Shown here: positions 9,501 through 17,688 of the stretch, piece after piece | Layout: every line of letters starts with the position of its first letter | Numbering within the stretch: the first letter of the stretch is position 1 | NCBI RefSeq assembly: GCF_007747215.1 | Contig: NZ_CP036273.1 | Span: forward strand, 3,952,322-4,016,321 | Length of the DNA stretch: 64,000 bases | Reading direction: 5' to 3' | Source of the DNA: Urbifossiella limnaea | GTDB taxonomy: Bacteria > Planctomycetota > Planctomycetia > Gemmatales > Gemmataceae | Position numbers and translations under genes: made by a program | The notes under the pieces: generated by a model | Database searches by the model: none | Told to the model about the DNA's origin: nothing | The model's input: the letters and a program-made list of their open reading frames with translations, nothing else

Positions 9501-10284
9501 GTTCGCACAGTACCAGGTGTACGAGAGCCTGTTCGACACTCTGCTGGCGCAAAAACCGCCCCCGCCGGTGATCCGGTTCGCCGAGAGCTTCCGGCTGCAC
9601 GCAGCGATGGCCGAGTTCCTGCGGCGGGAGGTGTACCGGCACGACGGGATCGCCTACCACTCGAAGAAGACCGACCTGCTCCCGGCCCGGCCGCTCGCGG
9701 ACCCGTTCACCGCGGCGGTGCTCGACCCGGCGTACCCGCTGGTGGTGGTCGTCCACGACGAGTGCGGGAGCCAGGTCCGCAACCCGTTCGAGCAGGCCCT
9801 GATCGGCCCGGTCCTGAAGGCCCTGGTCGACCCGGCCGGGCACGGGCTGGACCCGGCCGGCGGGCTCGGGGTGGTGGTGCCGCACCGGGCGCAGCGGGCC
9901 GCGCTCCAGCAGGCGTTCCCGGAGCTGAGCATCGTCGACCCGGCGACCGGGCTGCCGGCCCGGTCGGCGGTGGACACGGTGGAGCGGTTCCAGGGCGGGG
10001 AGCGGACGGTCGTCATGGTGAGCGCGACCGAGAGCGACCGGGGCTACCTGCTGGCGGCGGCCGGGTTCCTGCTCGACCCGCGGCGGCTGACGGTGGCCGT
10101 CAGCCGCGCCAAACAGAAGATGGTGCTGGTGGCGAGCCGGAGCGTGTTCGAGCTGTTCAGCCCGGACGAGGAGACGTTCGCCAACGCCCTGCTGTGGAAG
10201 AACCTCCTCCTGCGGACCTGTACCACGCTCCTGTGGGAGGGGGAACGTGACGGGGTGCCGGTCCAGGTGTGGGGCGGCCGGTAG
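6532..10284 (+). CDS. TM0106-type helicase/nuclease with nuclease core truncated
   Basis: A 1250-residue protein starting at GTG 6532, five codons after an in-frame TGA (6517-6519). It matches the TM0106 family, which joins a Cas4/RecB-like Fe-S nuclease, an RNase-H-like domain and a DNA2/UPF1-type SF1 helicase. The Fe-S cysteine group KCDGCLYTEFC is at residues ~84-94. An RNase-H-like start (VYVDAQFDYLEG) is near 217, Walker A GPPGTGKS near 793, Walker B LLVLDEASQ near 940 and VAVSRAKQKMV near 1188. The family's upstream PD-(D/E)xK catalytic part is missing; only ~80 residues precede the cysteines. The helicase is probably functional while the nuclease is probably lost. It heads the cassette that continues with a phosphatase and MoxR-VWA genes. 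Confidence 0.85.
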   Translation: MEFQQDAEHVRPPVDPTPEEEAAAAPLRDAAKSEFGLGDYLLEVVADPEAYAHSARDLVLGPTSAARRVAGTPFDDLPYSLSFKCDGCLYTEFCMKWSAEREDLSLLPYLSGTEKDALRRAGVATICGLATLKEFAPSTAGGTTTDLVPAPGREALVKTLAATWPVGPRLDELVHRARQFRRSAKKDGTAALPFIPDKGNSSLPVSRPDLNPNLVWVYVDAQFDYLEGRVYLLGALVVACENGIPTRRRAVVKMTAGPPDSAAAERDLFVGWTRGLLDAVVELAAPSDPAAEKKAAPIHVVFFDRHEQRLLLDGLARNFPAILGTTPPLYDFLTQLAAFDSPIASYLADEVRAFKNFPMTCQSLQSLAAYLKFDWNTPRPFRDRFKARLFDYLGKVDVEGQAEWYTRRSRFASSVPLEYAYAAWGQLQQPAPGKGDEFADFRGATADLVTAFQERRLEAIEHVTRSVAGNPNTAKTAFVLPDVATYEDKARDLAHALDEFVTIERLVALADWKATRHAQPERRVLMGECLLVRYDEADQEPEVAEQNRENERRRLKREGYAAAFKAANPDKPFRLNKEQSAECKWSADGLRVRLRVEAAGVDCDLHEALLLSTLRDGARVVVFRRWTTDERLPPDQRTEFTPTPKQMLYGTRAVFRRVVVTRADAAGRAAEAVAEVELTDGFGNDSMKPFVFSAIGRPLAAGEAYTLDPCPNDISGYWHAKVVEGLCGGQPNSLYARLANPPAAGDGAGSPGQLAFLAGLDAFRDAGLLHDFEPGKRAFIGVHAATPVLLVQGPPGTGKSYATAFAVLARLQGAMRAGRPCRAFLTCHTHAAIDVLVANVLAVREKLRELRAADPKIFAAHFDARLLDVPLYRVAPNDPPPDGVVALAKDAEKGKDEEYNADVIQENDWVVVGVTAGGTYQLLKQKWSKTVFGHGLCDLLVLDEASQLSLPAAVMAALPLKPDAPVVVVGDHRQMPPIVKHDWDAEARRTFAQYQVYESLFDTLLAQKPPPPVIRFAESFRLHAAMAEFLRREVYRHDGIAYHSKKTDLLPARPLADPFTAAVLDPAYPLVVVVHDECGSQVRNPFEQALIGPVLKALVDPAGHGLDPAGGLGVVVPHRAQRAALQQAFPELSIVDPATGLPARSAVDTVERFQGGERTVVMVSATESDRGYLLAAAGFLLDPRRLTVAVSRAKQKMVLVASRSVFELFSPDEETFANALLWKNLLLRTCTTLLWEGERDGVPVQVWGGR

Positions 10285-10348
10285 GCCGCCTCGCGCCGGC
10301 GACGGGATCGGGCGGATCAGGTCGGCGACGAGTTGTTCGAGGTGAACG

Positions 10349-11266
10349 ATGTACGACCTGATCGGGGACATTCACGGCCACGCCGACGAACTGGAGCAAC
10401 TGCTCCAGACCCTCGGCTACGAGATAGCAGCCGGGGTCTACCGCCACCCCGACCGGAAGGTGGTCTTCCTCGGCGACTTCATCGACCGGGGGCCGCAGAT
10501 CCGGCGGGTGCTGGAGACCGTCCGCCCGATGGTCGAGGGCGGTCACGCCCTGGCCGTCATGGGGAACCACGAACTCAACGCCCTGGCCTACCACACCGGG
10601 GACCGGGACGGGCCGGGCGAGCACCTCCGCCGCCGGACGCCGAAGAACGTGGCGCAGCACCGGGCGACCCTGGAGCAGCTACCCCCGCCGGAACTCCGGT
10701 CCCACCTGGGGTGGTTTCGGAGCCTCCCCCTGTGGCTCGACCTCGACGGGGTGCGGGCCGTCCACGCCTGCTGGGACGAGCGGGCGATAGGACAGGTCGC
10801 CGGGGGTCTGCGGGAGTTCGGCGGCGCTTCCGACGACTTCCTGCACGCGGCGTGTCGGACGGGGGGGCCGCTGTTCGCCCCGGTCGAGGTCATCCTCAAG
10901 GGCAAGGAGGGCAAGCTCCCGCAGGGGGCGTCCTTCCGGGACAAGGACGGGCACGTTCGCACCGAGATTCGCACCCGCTGGTACGCGGCCCCGGACGGCC
11001 ACACCTACCGGACGTACGCCCTCCAGACCGACGAAATCGCCTGCGACCTCGCACTCGACGAGCAGGTGGTCGCCGCCGCCGCCCCCTATCCGGTGGCCGG
11101 CAAGCCCGTCTTCGTCGGCCACTACTGGCTGTCGGCGCAGCGCCCCGGAGTGCTGGCCGACAACGTGGCGTGCCTCGACTACAGCGTTGCCAAGGGTGGG
11201 TTCCTGTGCGGCTACCGCTGGAATGGTGAGCCGACGTTGAGCGACGAGAACTTCGTGCGGGCTTAG
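10349..11266 (+). CDS. PPP-family metallophosphatase (PrpE/ApaH-like)
   Basis: 305 residues from ATG 10349. The PPP-family metal-binding motifs are in order: GDIHGHADE at residues ~6-14, GDFIDRGP near 46, GNHELNAL near 72, and later histidines (HAC near 134, HYW near 257). These bind a dinuclear metal centre and hydrolyse phosphate esters: phosphoserine/threonine in PrpE-like enzymes, or dinucleoside tetraphosphates in ApaH. The sequence does not decide between them. It lies 64 bp after the helicase and 377 bp before the MoxR ATPase. A protein phosphatase beside MoxR and VWA genes recalls phosphorylation-controlled VWA modules such as TerY-P, but that link is inference. Confidence 0.87.
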   Translation: MYDLIGDIHGHADELEQLLQTLGYEIAAGVYRHPDRKVVFLGDFIDRGPQIRRVLETVRPMVEGGHALAVMGNHELNALAYHTGDRDGPGEHLRRRTPKNVAQHRATLEQLPPPELRSHLGWFRSLPLWLDLDGVRAVHACWDERAIGQVAGGLREFGGASDDFLHAACRTGGPLFAPVEVILKGKEGKLPQGASFRDKDGHVRTEIRTRWYAAPDGHTYRTYALQTDEIACDLALDEQVVAAAAPYPVAGKPVFVGHYWLSAQRPGVLADNVACLDYSVAKGGFLCGYRWNGEPTLSDENFVRA

Positions 11267-11643
11267 GAGACAAGCCGATGTCGCCGGGAGAAAATCGTCA
11301 ACGCGTTCCCGAAGGGGGGCGACCACCCGGGCGTGCGGTATCGTGCGGACGATTGGGCGGGTGAACATCCTGAATGACCGCAGCCAGCAACCCCGCATGA
11401 AGTTGACGGCCGTCGACAAGGTGTTCGGCGTCGTGGAGTGGGACGAGGCCGATGGCAGCCCGCGCTGGCACGCGACGCATCCGCCGGCGACCCGGTGCGA
11501 GTCGATACCGAGCTTAAGAAACAACTAATACGAGTCAGAATAATTAGGAAGCCGATTACCCGTCGGCCCCTTCCACCCACACGGCCCCGCCCCGCACTTT
11601 TATCGTGTGGGCGGGGCTTTTCTCGTTCCTGGAGGAAGTCGAG
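11267..11643 (+). other. Gap before MoxR gene, probable promoter region
   Basis: 377 bp without a convincing gene. A 61-codon frame at 11343-11528 (GTG start) is open but short and matches nothing I recognise. Around 11505-11560 the DNA becomes unusually AT-rich, and 11583-11635 precedes the MoxR start with a GGAGG-like site (TGGAGGAAGTCGAG). This is a plausible promoter region for the MoxR-VWA operon. Confidence 0.4.
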
Positions 11644-12774
11644 ATGAAGCTGGTCCGCCCCGACACCGACCCCGTCCGCGACAAGTTCGCCCAGGCACGC
11701 AAGGAACTGTCGAGTGCCCTCATCGAGCGGGAGGACGAGGTGGACCTCGTCCTCACCGCCCTGGTCGCCAACGAGCACATCTTGTTGGTCGGCCCGCCGG
11801 GGTGCGGGAAGTCGCTGCTGCTCGACTCCGTCCTGTCGTGGACCGGTGGGTCGAAGTTCTCGATCCTGCTCACGAAGTTCACGACGGTGGAAGAGGTGAT
11901 GGGGCCGGTGAGCCTCGCGGCCCTGAAGGCGGACAAGTACCTGCGGGTCACGACCGGCAAGCTGCCGGAGGCCGACTACGCGTTCGTCGACGAGGTCATG
12001 AAGGCGTCCTCCGCGATCCTGAACACGCTGCTGAAGATCCTCAACGAGCGGGTCTACGACGCCGGCGACGGGGTCGCCCGGCGGGTGCCGCTCAAGCTCT
12101 GCCTCGGGGCGAGCAACGAGTGGGCGTCGCCGGACACCGGGAAGGAGCTGGCCGCCCTCAGCGACCGCTTCCTGCTGCGGAAGGCCGTCTCACCCATCCG
12201 CTCCCAGGCCGGCCGGCAGCGGCTCCTGTGGACCCGCGACCACGCCCCCAAGCTCTCCACCACGGTGACCCCGGCCGAGGTCGAGCAGGCCCGGCGGCAG
12301 GCCCTGGCCTTGCCGTGGTCGGACGAGGCGAAGGACGCCCTGGAGGTGATCCTGAAGGAGCTGGCCCGGGAGGGCATCCAGCCGGGCGACCGGCGGCAGT
12401 TCAAGACGGTCGGGGCGGTGCGGGCCTTCGCCTACCTGTGCGGCTCCGACGAGGTGCTGCCCGAGCACCTGGAGGTCGCCCAGCACTGCCTGTGGGACGC
12501 GCCCGAGGAGCAGCCGCAGAAGGCCGCCCAGGTGATCGCCAGGATCGCCAACCCCGTCGGCATGCGGGTCACGCAGCTGCTGCTGGAGGTCGAGCAGGTG
12601 CTGGCCGCGGCCGACGTGCGGAACCTGGCCGACGCCGCGAAGGCCGCCGCAAAGCTCGCCGAGATCGACCGGCAGCTGTCGACGCTCAAGGGCAACGGCC
12701 GGGTCGAGACGGCCCGGGCGTACCTGAAGGACCAGCTCCGACGGCTCAAGCTCGCCTCGATCGAGGCCGTCTGA
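11644..12774 (+). CDS. MoxR-family AAA+ ATPase
   Basis: 376 residues from ATG 11644, preceded by GGAGG 8 bp upstream. Walker A GPPGCGKS is at residues 51-58. Walker B is YAFVDEVMKA near 118, and the MoxR sensor-1 region appears as LCLGASNEW near 157. The segment FTTVEEVMGPVSL is typical of MoxR and RavA proteins, which remodel protein complexes with a VWA partner. The C-terminal 100 residues are helical and charged. The VWA gene follows 89 bp downstream, the standard MoxR-VWA pairing. Function is probably chaperone-like activation of a cassette product; the client is unknown. Confidence 0.92.
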   Translation: MKLVRPDTDPVRDKFAQARKELSSALIEREDEVDLVLTALVANEHILLVGPPGCGKSLLLDSVLSWTGGSKFSILLTKFTTVEEVMGPVSLAALKADKYLRVTTGKLPEADYAFVDEVMKASSAILNTLLKILNERVYDAGDGVARRVPLKLCLGASNEWASPDTGKELAALSDRFLLRKAVSPIRSQAGRQRLLWTRDHAPKLSTTVTPAEVEQARRQALALPWSDEAKDALEVILKELAREGIQPGDRRQFKTVGAVRAFAYLCGSDEVLPEHLEVAQHCLWDAPEEQPQKAAQVIARIANPVGMRVTQLLLEVEQVLAAADVRNLADAAKAAAKLAEIDRQLSTLKGNGRVETARAYLKDQLRRLKLASIEAV

Positions 12775-12863
12775 CCCGCACTCATCCACAACCCGGCAGA
12801 CCATCTTTGTGCGACCGAAGGGGTCGGCGCGCCGGACGTGGCGTCCCATCAACCGGAGGAGGC

Positions 12864-14255
12864 ATGGACCCGAACGACCTGCTCAAGATGCTCGACCTGG
12901 ACGGCAAGCCGCCCGACGCGCCGAAGGAGACCGGGGTACTCGCGGGCGGCACCGGCCCGCTCCCCGCGACCGACGCCCGCCCGACCGCCCTGGAGGTGGA
13001 CGCGTGGGGGCTGCGGCGGGGGCGCGATCTCGTCGCCGAGAGCGACCGGCTGAAGGGGGCCGGCACCGACGCGTTCGCCGCCGCCGACTTCTTCGCGGCC
13101 GGGTTCGACCCGGACCCGCGGCTGGTCGAGACCTGCGCCGACCCGCGGCGGCACCAGTTCGTCACCCAGATGCTCGACACGCCCGAGTACCGCGCCCTGC
13201 ACGCCGCCACCCGGCTGGACGACACCGCCGCGGCGATCGCGGCGACCCACTTCGCCGAGCAGTTCGCACGACTCAAGAAGGAGGACACCAAGGACCACGC
13301 GGCCGGTACGACGGCCGGGGGCACGCCCGGCGACGAGATGGCGACCCTGCGGGCCGTCGGCCGGGCGGTCGCCGCGGCCTGCACGGAGGTGGCCCAGCTG
13401 CACGAGGCCGCTGGGGCGCTGGGGATGGGGCCGGGGGCGCCGGGGAGCAACGACCCGCGGGCCGTCGCCGCCCTGTTTAAGCGCGTGCGGAGCGACCCGA
13501 CGCTGCGGCGGATCTGCGAGCTGGCCGGGCGGTTCCGGCGGGTCGCGCAGTCGAAGCAGCGAATGAAGCAGACGCACGGGCTCGACGACGTCGTCGGCGT
13601 CGAGCCGGGGGGCGACGTCGGCCGCCTGCTGCCGGTCGAGCTGTCGCGGCTCATGCTCCCCGAGCTGGAACTCGACACGCTCCGCCGGATCGTCGAACGC
13701 GACGCGATGTGCCGCGAGCACCATGCCGTCGAGCCGGTCGGGAAGGGGCCGGTGATCGTCTGCATCGACGAGTCCGGGTCGATGGAGGGGGACAAGGCCC
13801 ACACCGCGAAGGCCCTGGCCCTGGCCCTCGCGTGGGTTGCCCGGCACCAGCGGCGGTGGTGCGCCCTGGTCGCCTACAGCGGCGACAGTGGCGAACGGTT
13901 GCTGGCCCTGCCGCCGGGTCGGTGGGACGAGGCGAAACTCATGGACTGGCTCGCCGCCTTCATCGGCAAGGGGTCCGACCTCGACGTGCCCGTGAAGGAA
14001 ATGCCCCGGATGTACGCCGAGCTGAAGGCCCCGGCCGGGGTCACCGACCTGATCTTCGTGACCGACGCGAGGTGCAGGATAGCGGGCGGCATCCGTGACA
14101 CCTTCCTGGCGTGGAAGGTGGCGGCCCGCGCCCGGCTCGTCACCCTGGTGGTCGACAGCCCGCCCGGCGACCTCGCACTGGTCAGCGACGAGGTCCATCA
14201 GGTTCGCTCACTCGCACCCGACACCGACGGCGTCGGCCGGGTGCTCTCCCTGTAG
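12864..14255 (+). CDS. VWA-domain protein, partner of the MoxR ATPase
   Basis: 463 residues from ATG 12864 with an ideal GGAGGAGGC site just upstream. The N-terminal 280 residues are helical and unrecognised. The C-terminal VWA domain begins at GPVIVCIDESGSM (~residue 295-307), whose DxSxS is the MIDAS metal site. FVTDARCRI near 397 supplies the later Asp, and a Thr precedes it. The layout resembles ViaA/CoxE-type VWA proteins that work with MoxR ATPases. It is downstream of the MoxR gene and upstream of an unrecognised gene. A GC-rich hairpin follows the stop. Confidence 0.9.
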   Translation: MDPNDLLKMLDLDGKPPDAPKETGVLAGGTGPLPATDARPTALEVDAWGLRRGRDLVAESDRLKGAGTDAFAAADFFAAGFDPDPRLVETCADPRRHQFVTQMLDTPEYRALHAATRLDDTAAAIAATHFAEQFARLKKEDTKDHAAGTTAGGTPGDEMATLRAVGRAVAAACTEVAQLHEAAGALGMGPGAPGSNDPRAVAALFKRVRSDPTLRRICELAGRFRRVAQSKQRMKQTHGLDDVVGVEPGGDVGRLLPVELSRLMLPELELDTLRRIVERDAMCREHHAVEPVGKGPVIVCIDESGSMEGDKAHTAKALALALAWVARHQRRWCALVAYSGDSGERLLALPPGRWDEAKLMDWLAAFIGKGSDLDVPVKEMPRMYAELKAPAGVTDLIFVTDARCRIAGGIRDTFLAWKVAARARLVTLVVDSPPGDLALVSDEVHQVRSLAPDTDGVGRVLSL

Positions 14256-14330
14256 CCCTTCCGCCCCCGCGGGTTCGGCCCGGACGGACGCCGTGTCCGC
14301 CCCGGCCTGACCCCGTTCGCGTTAACGGCG

Positions 14331-14367
14331 ACACGCCTGACCCGGCCCGCGGCCGGGCCGGGCGTGT
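14331..14367 (+). terminator. GC-rich hairpin after the VWA gene
   Basis: Two 7-bp helices (ACACGCC/GGCGTGT and CCCGGCC/GGCCGGG) are separated by a 3x3 internal loop and closed by CGC. There is no U-tract. It may be an attenuator or an imperfect terminator within the cassette. Confidence 0.4.
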
Positions 14368-14403
14368 TCGCCCACCATCCCCCTCACACAAGGAGTCCTG
14401 CCC

Positions 14404-15261
14404 ATGCCCGCGACCGCCCCGCTCCCGTTCCCCGTCGCCGCCGGCACCCGGCTGCTCGGCGAAGTCATCTCGTGGACCTGCTCGGGGGTGGCCGTCACCC
14501 ACCCGGCCCTGCTGACCGCGCTGCGGGACGCCGGCCTCGACGAGAACGTCGCCCGCGAGCTGGCCGCCAAGCACGCCTTCACCCGCGCCTGCAAGAAGCT
14601 GTGCGACCGCCGCATCATCCGCCAGGTGGCCGAGGACGAGACCTGCGTCAAGTTCCAGTTCACCCAGGAGTCCCGCGACGGGGACCGGTACGAGTACGCC
14701 CTGGAGACGATGCTCACGCTCGACAAGAGGACCGGGACGGTGACGTGCGACCTGCCGGGCCTCGCCACCCTCGCCCAGGAGGAACTCGACCGCGCGACCG
14801 ACGCCCGGACGGGAAGTGACGTGACGCGGGTGATCCAGAAGCTGTTCGACCGGCACGCCGACCTGTTCCCGATCCGGCCCCAGGGCGGCTGCTACTTCAC
14901 GCCGATCCGGCACACGACTTTCGTGGACAAGGTGCAGGCGATGCTCGGCCGGCTGAACGGGCAGATCCTCCGGTTCCCGGTTCCGGCGGGGACGGCCGAG
15001 GGGGACCGGTCGGTGAAGGACGCGGTCGCCGCCGGGCTCGCGGCCCTGATCGACGACCACCGCAAGGCGGTCGCTCTCTTCGGCGAGGACACGCGGGAGG
15101 ACACGCTCAAGCGCGCGGCCGACAAGATCCGCTCGACCCAGTTCAAGATCGCCGCCTACGCCGAGTACCTGCTCGACGAGAAGGGGAAGCTCGACCGGGA
15201 GCTGGCCGCCGCCCGCGACGAGCTACGGGCCAAGGTGGACCAGCTCGCCGCCGTCGCCTGA
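14404..15261 (+). CDS. Unrecognised 285-aa cassette protein
   Basis: ATG 14404 follows AAGGAG closely. I do not recognise the family with certainty. The protein is soluble and alpha/beta in character. The N-terminal half has HPALLTALRDAGLDENVARE, a charged region and FQFTQES. The central part contains GSDVTRVIQKLF and GGCYFTP. The last 80 residues are a long charged amphipathic helix, probably a coiled coil. The shape recalls phage- and plasmid-borne proteins of unknown function that sit beside MoxR-VWA pairs. It is 24 bp upstream of the next small gene, so co-expression is likely. Confidence 0.8.
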   Translation: MPATAPLPFPVAAGTRLLGEVISWTCSGVAVTHPALLTALRDAGLDENVARELAAKHAFTRACKKLCDRRIIRQVAEDETCVKFQFTQESRDGDRYEYALETMLTLDKRTGTVTCDLPGLATLAQEELDRATDARTGSDVTRVIQKLFDRHADLFPIRPQGGCYFTPIRHTTFVDKVQAMLGRLNGQILRFPVPAGTAEGDRSVKDAVAAGLAALIDDHRKAVALFGEDTREDTLKRAADKIRSTQFKIAAYAEYLLDEKGKLDRELAAARDELRAKVDQLAAVA

Positions 15262-15284
15262 CCTACCCACCACGGAGGGATGCC

Positions 15285-15584
15285 GTGATCGTGCCCGTGA
15301 CCCGTAAGCCGGGCGACCTCGCCCGGCACCTGCTGTTCGTCACCACGCCGGCCCTGTGGCCGGCGTGGCCGTTCCTGCCCGTCACCCGCCACCGCCGCGG
15401 GGTGATCGACCTCGGGCTGATGTTCGACGCCCGCGGGGCGTGCGGGCTGACCGGGTATTCGGCGACCGTCTTCGCCTGCAACCTGTTCGCCCTCCCGCCC
15501 ACCCTCGACCAGTTCCTCGCCCTGCCGAAGGAGGTGTTCGACGCCGCCGAGGAGTTGATCCAGGTCGGGTGGCGCGTCGACTGA
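15285..15584 (+). CDS. Small unknown protein of the MoxR-VWA cassette
   Basis: 99 residues from GTG 15285, preceded by ACGGAGGGATGCC. This leader resembles those of the clamp-like gene (15615) and of the internal GTG at 16758. No known domain is visible. The protein is compact, with a hydrophobic central segment (LWPAWPFLPV) and an acidic C-terminal helix. It sits between the 285-aa protein and the clamp paralogue, with 23 and 30 bp gaps, and is likely translated as part of the same transcript. Confidence 0.7.
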   Translation: MIVPVTRKPGDLARHLLFVTTPALWPAWPFLPVTRHRRGVIDLGLMFDARGACGLTGYSATVFACNLFALPPTLDQFLALPKEVFDAAEELIQVGWRVD

Positions 15585-15614
15585 CGCCACCCCCAACCGA
15601 CGGAGGAGTTCGCC

Positions 15615-16991
15615 GTGATCGTGATCCCGCGCGGGCTGGCCCGGTCGTTCCGGGCGCTGCTCCGCAAGTGCGTCGCCGGCCGGCCGCGTGGCCCGGCGCC
15701 CGTCGTCGTGCTCGAGTGCCGCGCCGGCACCCTGACCGTGTGGGCACAGACTGCCGACGCCGCGCTCGGCTACACCGCCGCGACGCCGAGTGACGACGGA
15801 GTGCTGGTCGTCCCGGTGACCGTCCTGGCCGCCGTCGAGGGCGCCGGCGACGACCCGGCCGAGTTGACTGTCGGTACGACGCTCCGCGGAGAGGCCCGGT
15901 GGGTCGACCGCGGCGTGCCCGGTACCCACCCGTTCGATGCGATTCTGCCCGGCAAGCAGCACCGTCCGCCCGCCTCGCCCACTGACTGGCACCCGGTCCC
16001 GCCAGAGTTCCTGACGGCCCTGTACGAGTGCGGGCGGACCACGGCCCGCGAGTCGGGCCGGTACGCACTGTCCCGCGTGCAGGTCCGCGGCACGGCCGGG
16101 CACGTCGTCGGCACCGACGGCCGGACCGCCCTCGTCTGGGGCGGGTTCGACCTGCCCCTCCCGGACGACCTGCTGGTGCCGGCGCTGTCGGTGTTCGGCA
16201 CGCGCGAACTCGCGGCCGCGTCGCCCGTGCGGATCGGCCGCACCGCCGCCCACCTGGTCGTGGCCGCCGGCCCGTGGCGGGTGTTTCTTCCCGCCGACGC
16301 CGGGGGCCGCTACCCGGACGTCGCCGGCGTCGTGCCCCGGACCGCGCCCGCCGTCGCGGGCATCGACGACCGGGACGCGGCCGAGCTGACGGGTCGCCTG
16401 CCCGGCCTGCCCGGGGGGGACGCCGAGGGGAAGCCCGTCACGCTGGACCTGGACGGCGGCGTGGTCGTGCGCGCGAGAGACGACGCGACCGGCGCGGTCG
16501 AGTCGGTCCGGCTGGAGCGGTCGCCATCGACCGGCCCCCGCGCCCGGGTCGTGATCGACCGGCGCGTGCTGGCCCGCGCCCTCGGCCTCGGGTGCGTGAC
16601 CGTCCGCGTCGCCCCCGACAAGCCGGTCGTGTTCGAGGGGGGCGGCCGGACGGTCATCACGGTCGCCCTCGACCCCGCCCTCGCGGCCGCGACCGACCCC
16701 GCCGCGACCACCCCCGACACCACCCCCAATTCCACCCGCATCGAACGGAGGACTGCCGTGGGACACGAGACGAACGGGCATACCCCGAACGGCCGGCACG
16801 ACCCGCCGGCCGCCGACCCGCCCGACCTGCTGGCCGCCGCCGAGGAACTGCGGGCCGCCGTCGCGGACGCCCTGGTCAAGGCCGGCCGGCTGGTCGCCGC
16901 GCTGAAGTCCCGGAAGCGGGAGCAGCGGGTGCTCGGCCAGGTGTGGACGAGCCTGAAGGCCCTCAACCTCGGGCCGGGGGGTGGGCCGTGA
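15615..16991 (+). CDS. DNA sliding-clamp (DnaN)-like protein with C-terminal extension
   Basis: 458 residues from GTG 15615 (SD GGAGGAG). Residues ~1-345 have the three-domain layout of DnaN. The clearest matches are the second domain RYALSRVQVR...GHVVGTDGRTALV, equivalent to the RYYLNG...TDGHRLAV segment of DnaN, and GRYPDVAGVVPR, equivalent to GRFPDYRRVLPK. The third domain follows, ending near VITVALD. A low-complexity Pro/Thr linker then leads to a helical C-terminus. That tail starts at an in-frame GTG (16758) with its own GGAGG site, so it may also be made alone or be a former separate gene. A chromosomal dnaN is expected elsewhere; this copy probably serves the cassette. Confidence 0.75.
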   Translation: MIVIPRGLARSFRALLRKCVAGRPRGPAPVVVLECRAGTLTVWAQTADAALGYTAATPSDDGVLVVPVTVLAAVEGAGDDPAELTVGTTLRGEARWVDRGVPGTHPFDAILPGKQHRPPASPTDWHPVPPEFLTALYECGRTTARESGRYALSRVQVRGTAGHVVGTDGRTALVWGGFDLPLPDDLLVPALSVFGTRELAAASPVRIGRTAAHLVVAAGPWRVFLPADAGGRYPDVAGVVPRTAPAVAGIDDRDAAELTGRLPGLPGGDAEGKPVTLDLDGGVVVRARDDATGAVESVRLERSPSTGPRARVVIDRRVLARALGLGCVTVRVAPDKPVVFEGGGRTVITVALDPALAAATDPAATTPDTTPNSTRIERRTAVGHETNGHTPNGRHDPPAADPPDLLAAAEELRAAVADALVKAGRLVAALKSRKREQRVLGQVWTSLKALNLGPGGGP

Positions 16992-17527
16992 CGACACTCG
17001 TCCGCCGCCAACTCGCCGACCTGGCCGCGTTCGTCGCCAACCTGAAGGAGCGGGTGAAGGTCGCGGTGGCCGGGGAACTGTCCAAGGCCGTCGGCGACGC
17101 CGTCAAGGAGGTCGTCGGGGCAGTCCTCGCCGGCCGAGTACTCGCTCCGCCCCGGCCGAGTCCGCGGGGTCAGTGGACCGACCGCGACGACGGCCGGGGC
17201 CGGCCCCGCGAACCGTGGGCCGACGATCGCGACGACGACGATGACGACCCCGACCGCGAGGCGGTCGGCGACCGCGACACCGGGCCGCCGCCGACCGCCC
17301 GCGTGACGGTGGCCGTCGCCGCCGGTGCCGCGGCGGCCCGGTGGTGGGCGGGCCGGGCCGGCGGGGGCGTCCTCGCCCCCGCCGGGATCGGCCTCGGGGT
17401 CGGCCTCGTCGGGCTGCTCGGCGGGTCGCTCGCCCGGGCCGTCGTCGCCGTCCTGGCCGCCGCCGCCGACATCCTGGCCGCCGCCGACGCCCTCGGGGCG
17501 GGGGCCGCCCGGCTCGACCACCTCTGA
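16988..17527 (+). CDS. Small membrane-associated cassette protein
   Basis: 179 residues from GTG 16988, overlapping the previous stop as GTGA, a sign of translational coupling. The N-terminal 50 residues form a helix (LADLAAFVANLKERVKVAV) and the middle is a very acidic, disordered segment rich in Asp and Arg. The C-terminal 75 residues contain two hydrophobic stretches that look like transmembrane helices or a glycine-rich hairpin. No known family. The same architecture, N-terminal helix plus C-terminal membrane segment, recurs in the next gene. Confidence 0.7.
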   Translation: MTTLVRRQLADLAAFVANLKERVKVAVAGELSKAVGDAVKEVVGAVLAGRVLAPPRPSPRGQWTDRDDGRGRPREPWADDRDDDDDDPDREAVGDRDTGPPPTARVTVAVAAGAAAARWWAGRAGGGVLAPAGIGLGVGLVGLLGGSLARAVVAVLAAAADILAAADALGAGAARLDHL

Positions 17528-17688
17528 GGATGCCACCCCCTCGCCCGCGCGGCTCCCGCCCGCACCAGCCCCGGGGCCTCGAGCCCGCGGGTTCCAGCCG
17601 GAGGTACCCCCGACGGCGGGCGAGGTGGAGAGAGGCACCGACTCGACATCGCGACCCGACTCAAGCCATTACACACGAGGAGACGGAC

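Noticed and set aside
6475-10371. Minus-strand frame of 1298 codons
   Set aside because: Antisense shadow of the helicase gene, whose plus-strand translation has clear motifs.
11343-11528. 61-codon plus-strand frame before MoxR
   Set aside because: Too short, GTG start without a clear ribosome-binding site, and no recognised similarity; noted in the gap entry only.
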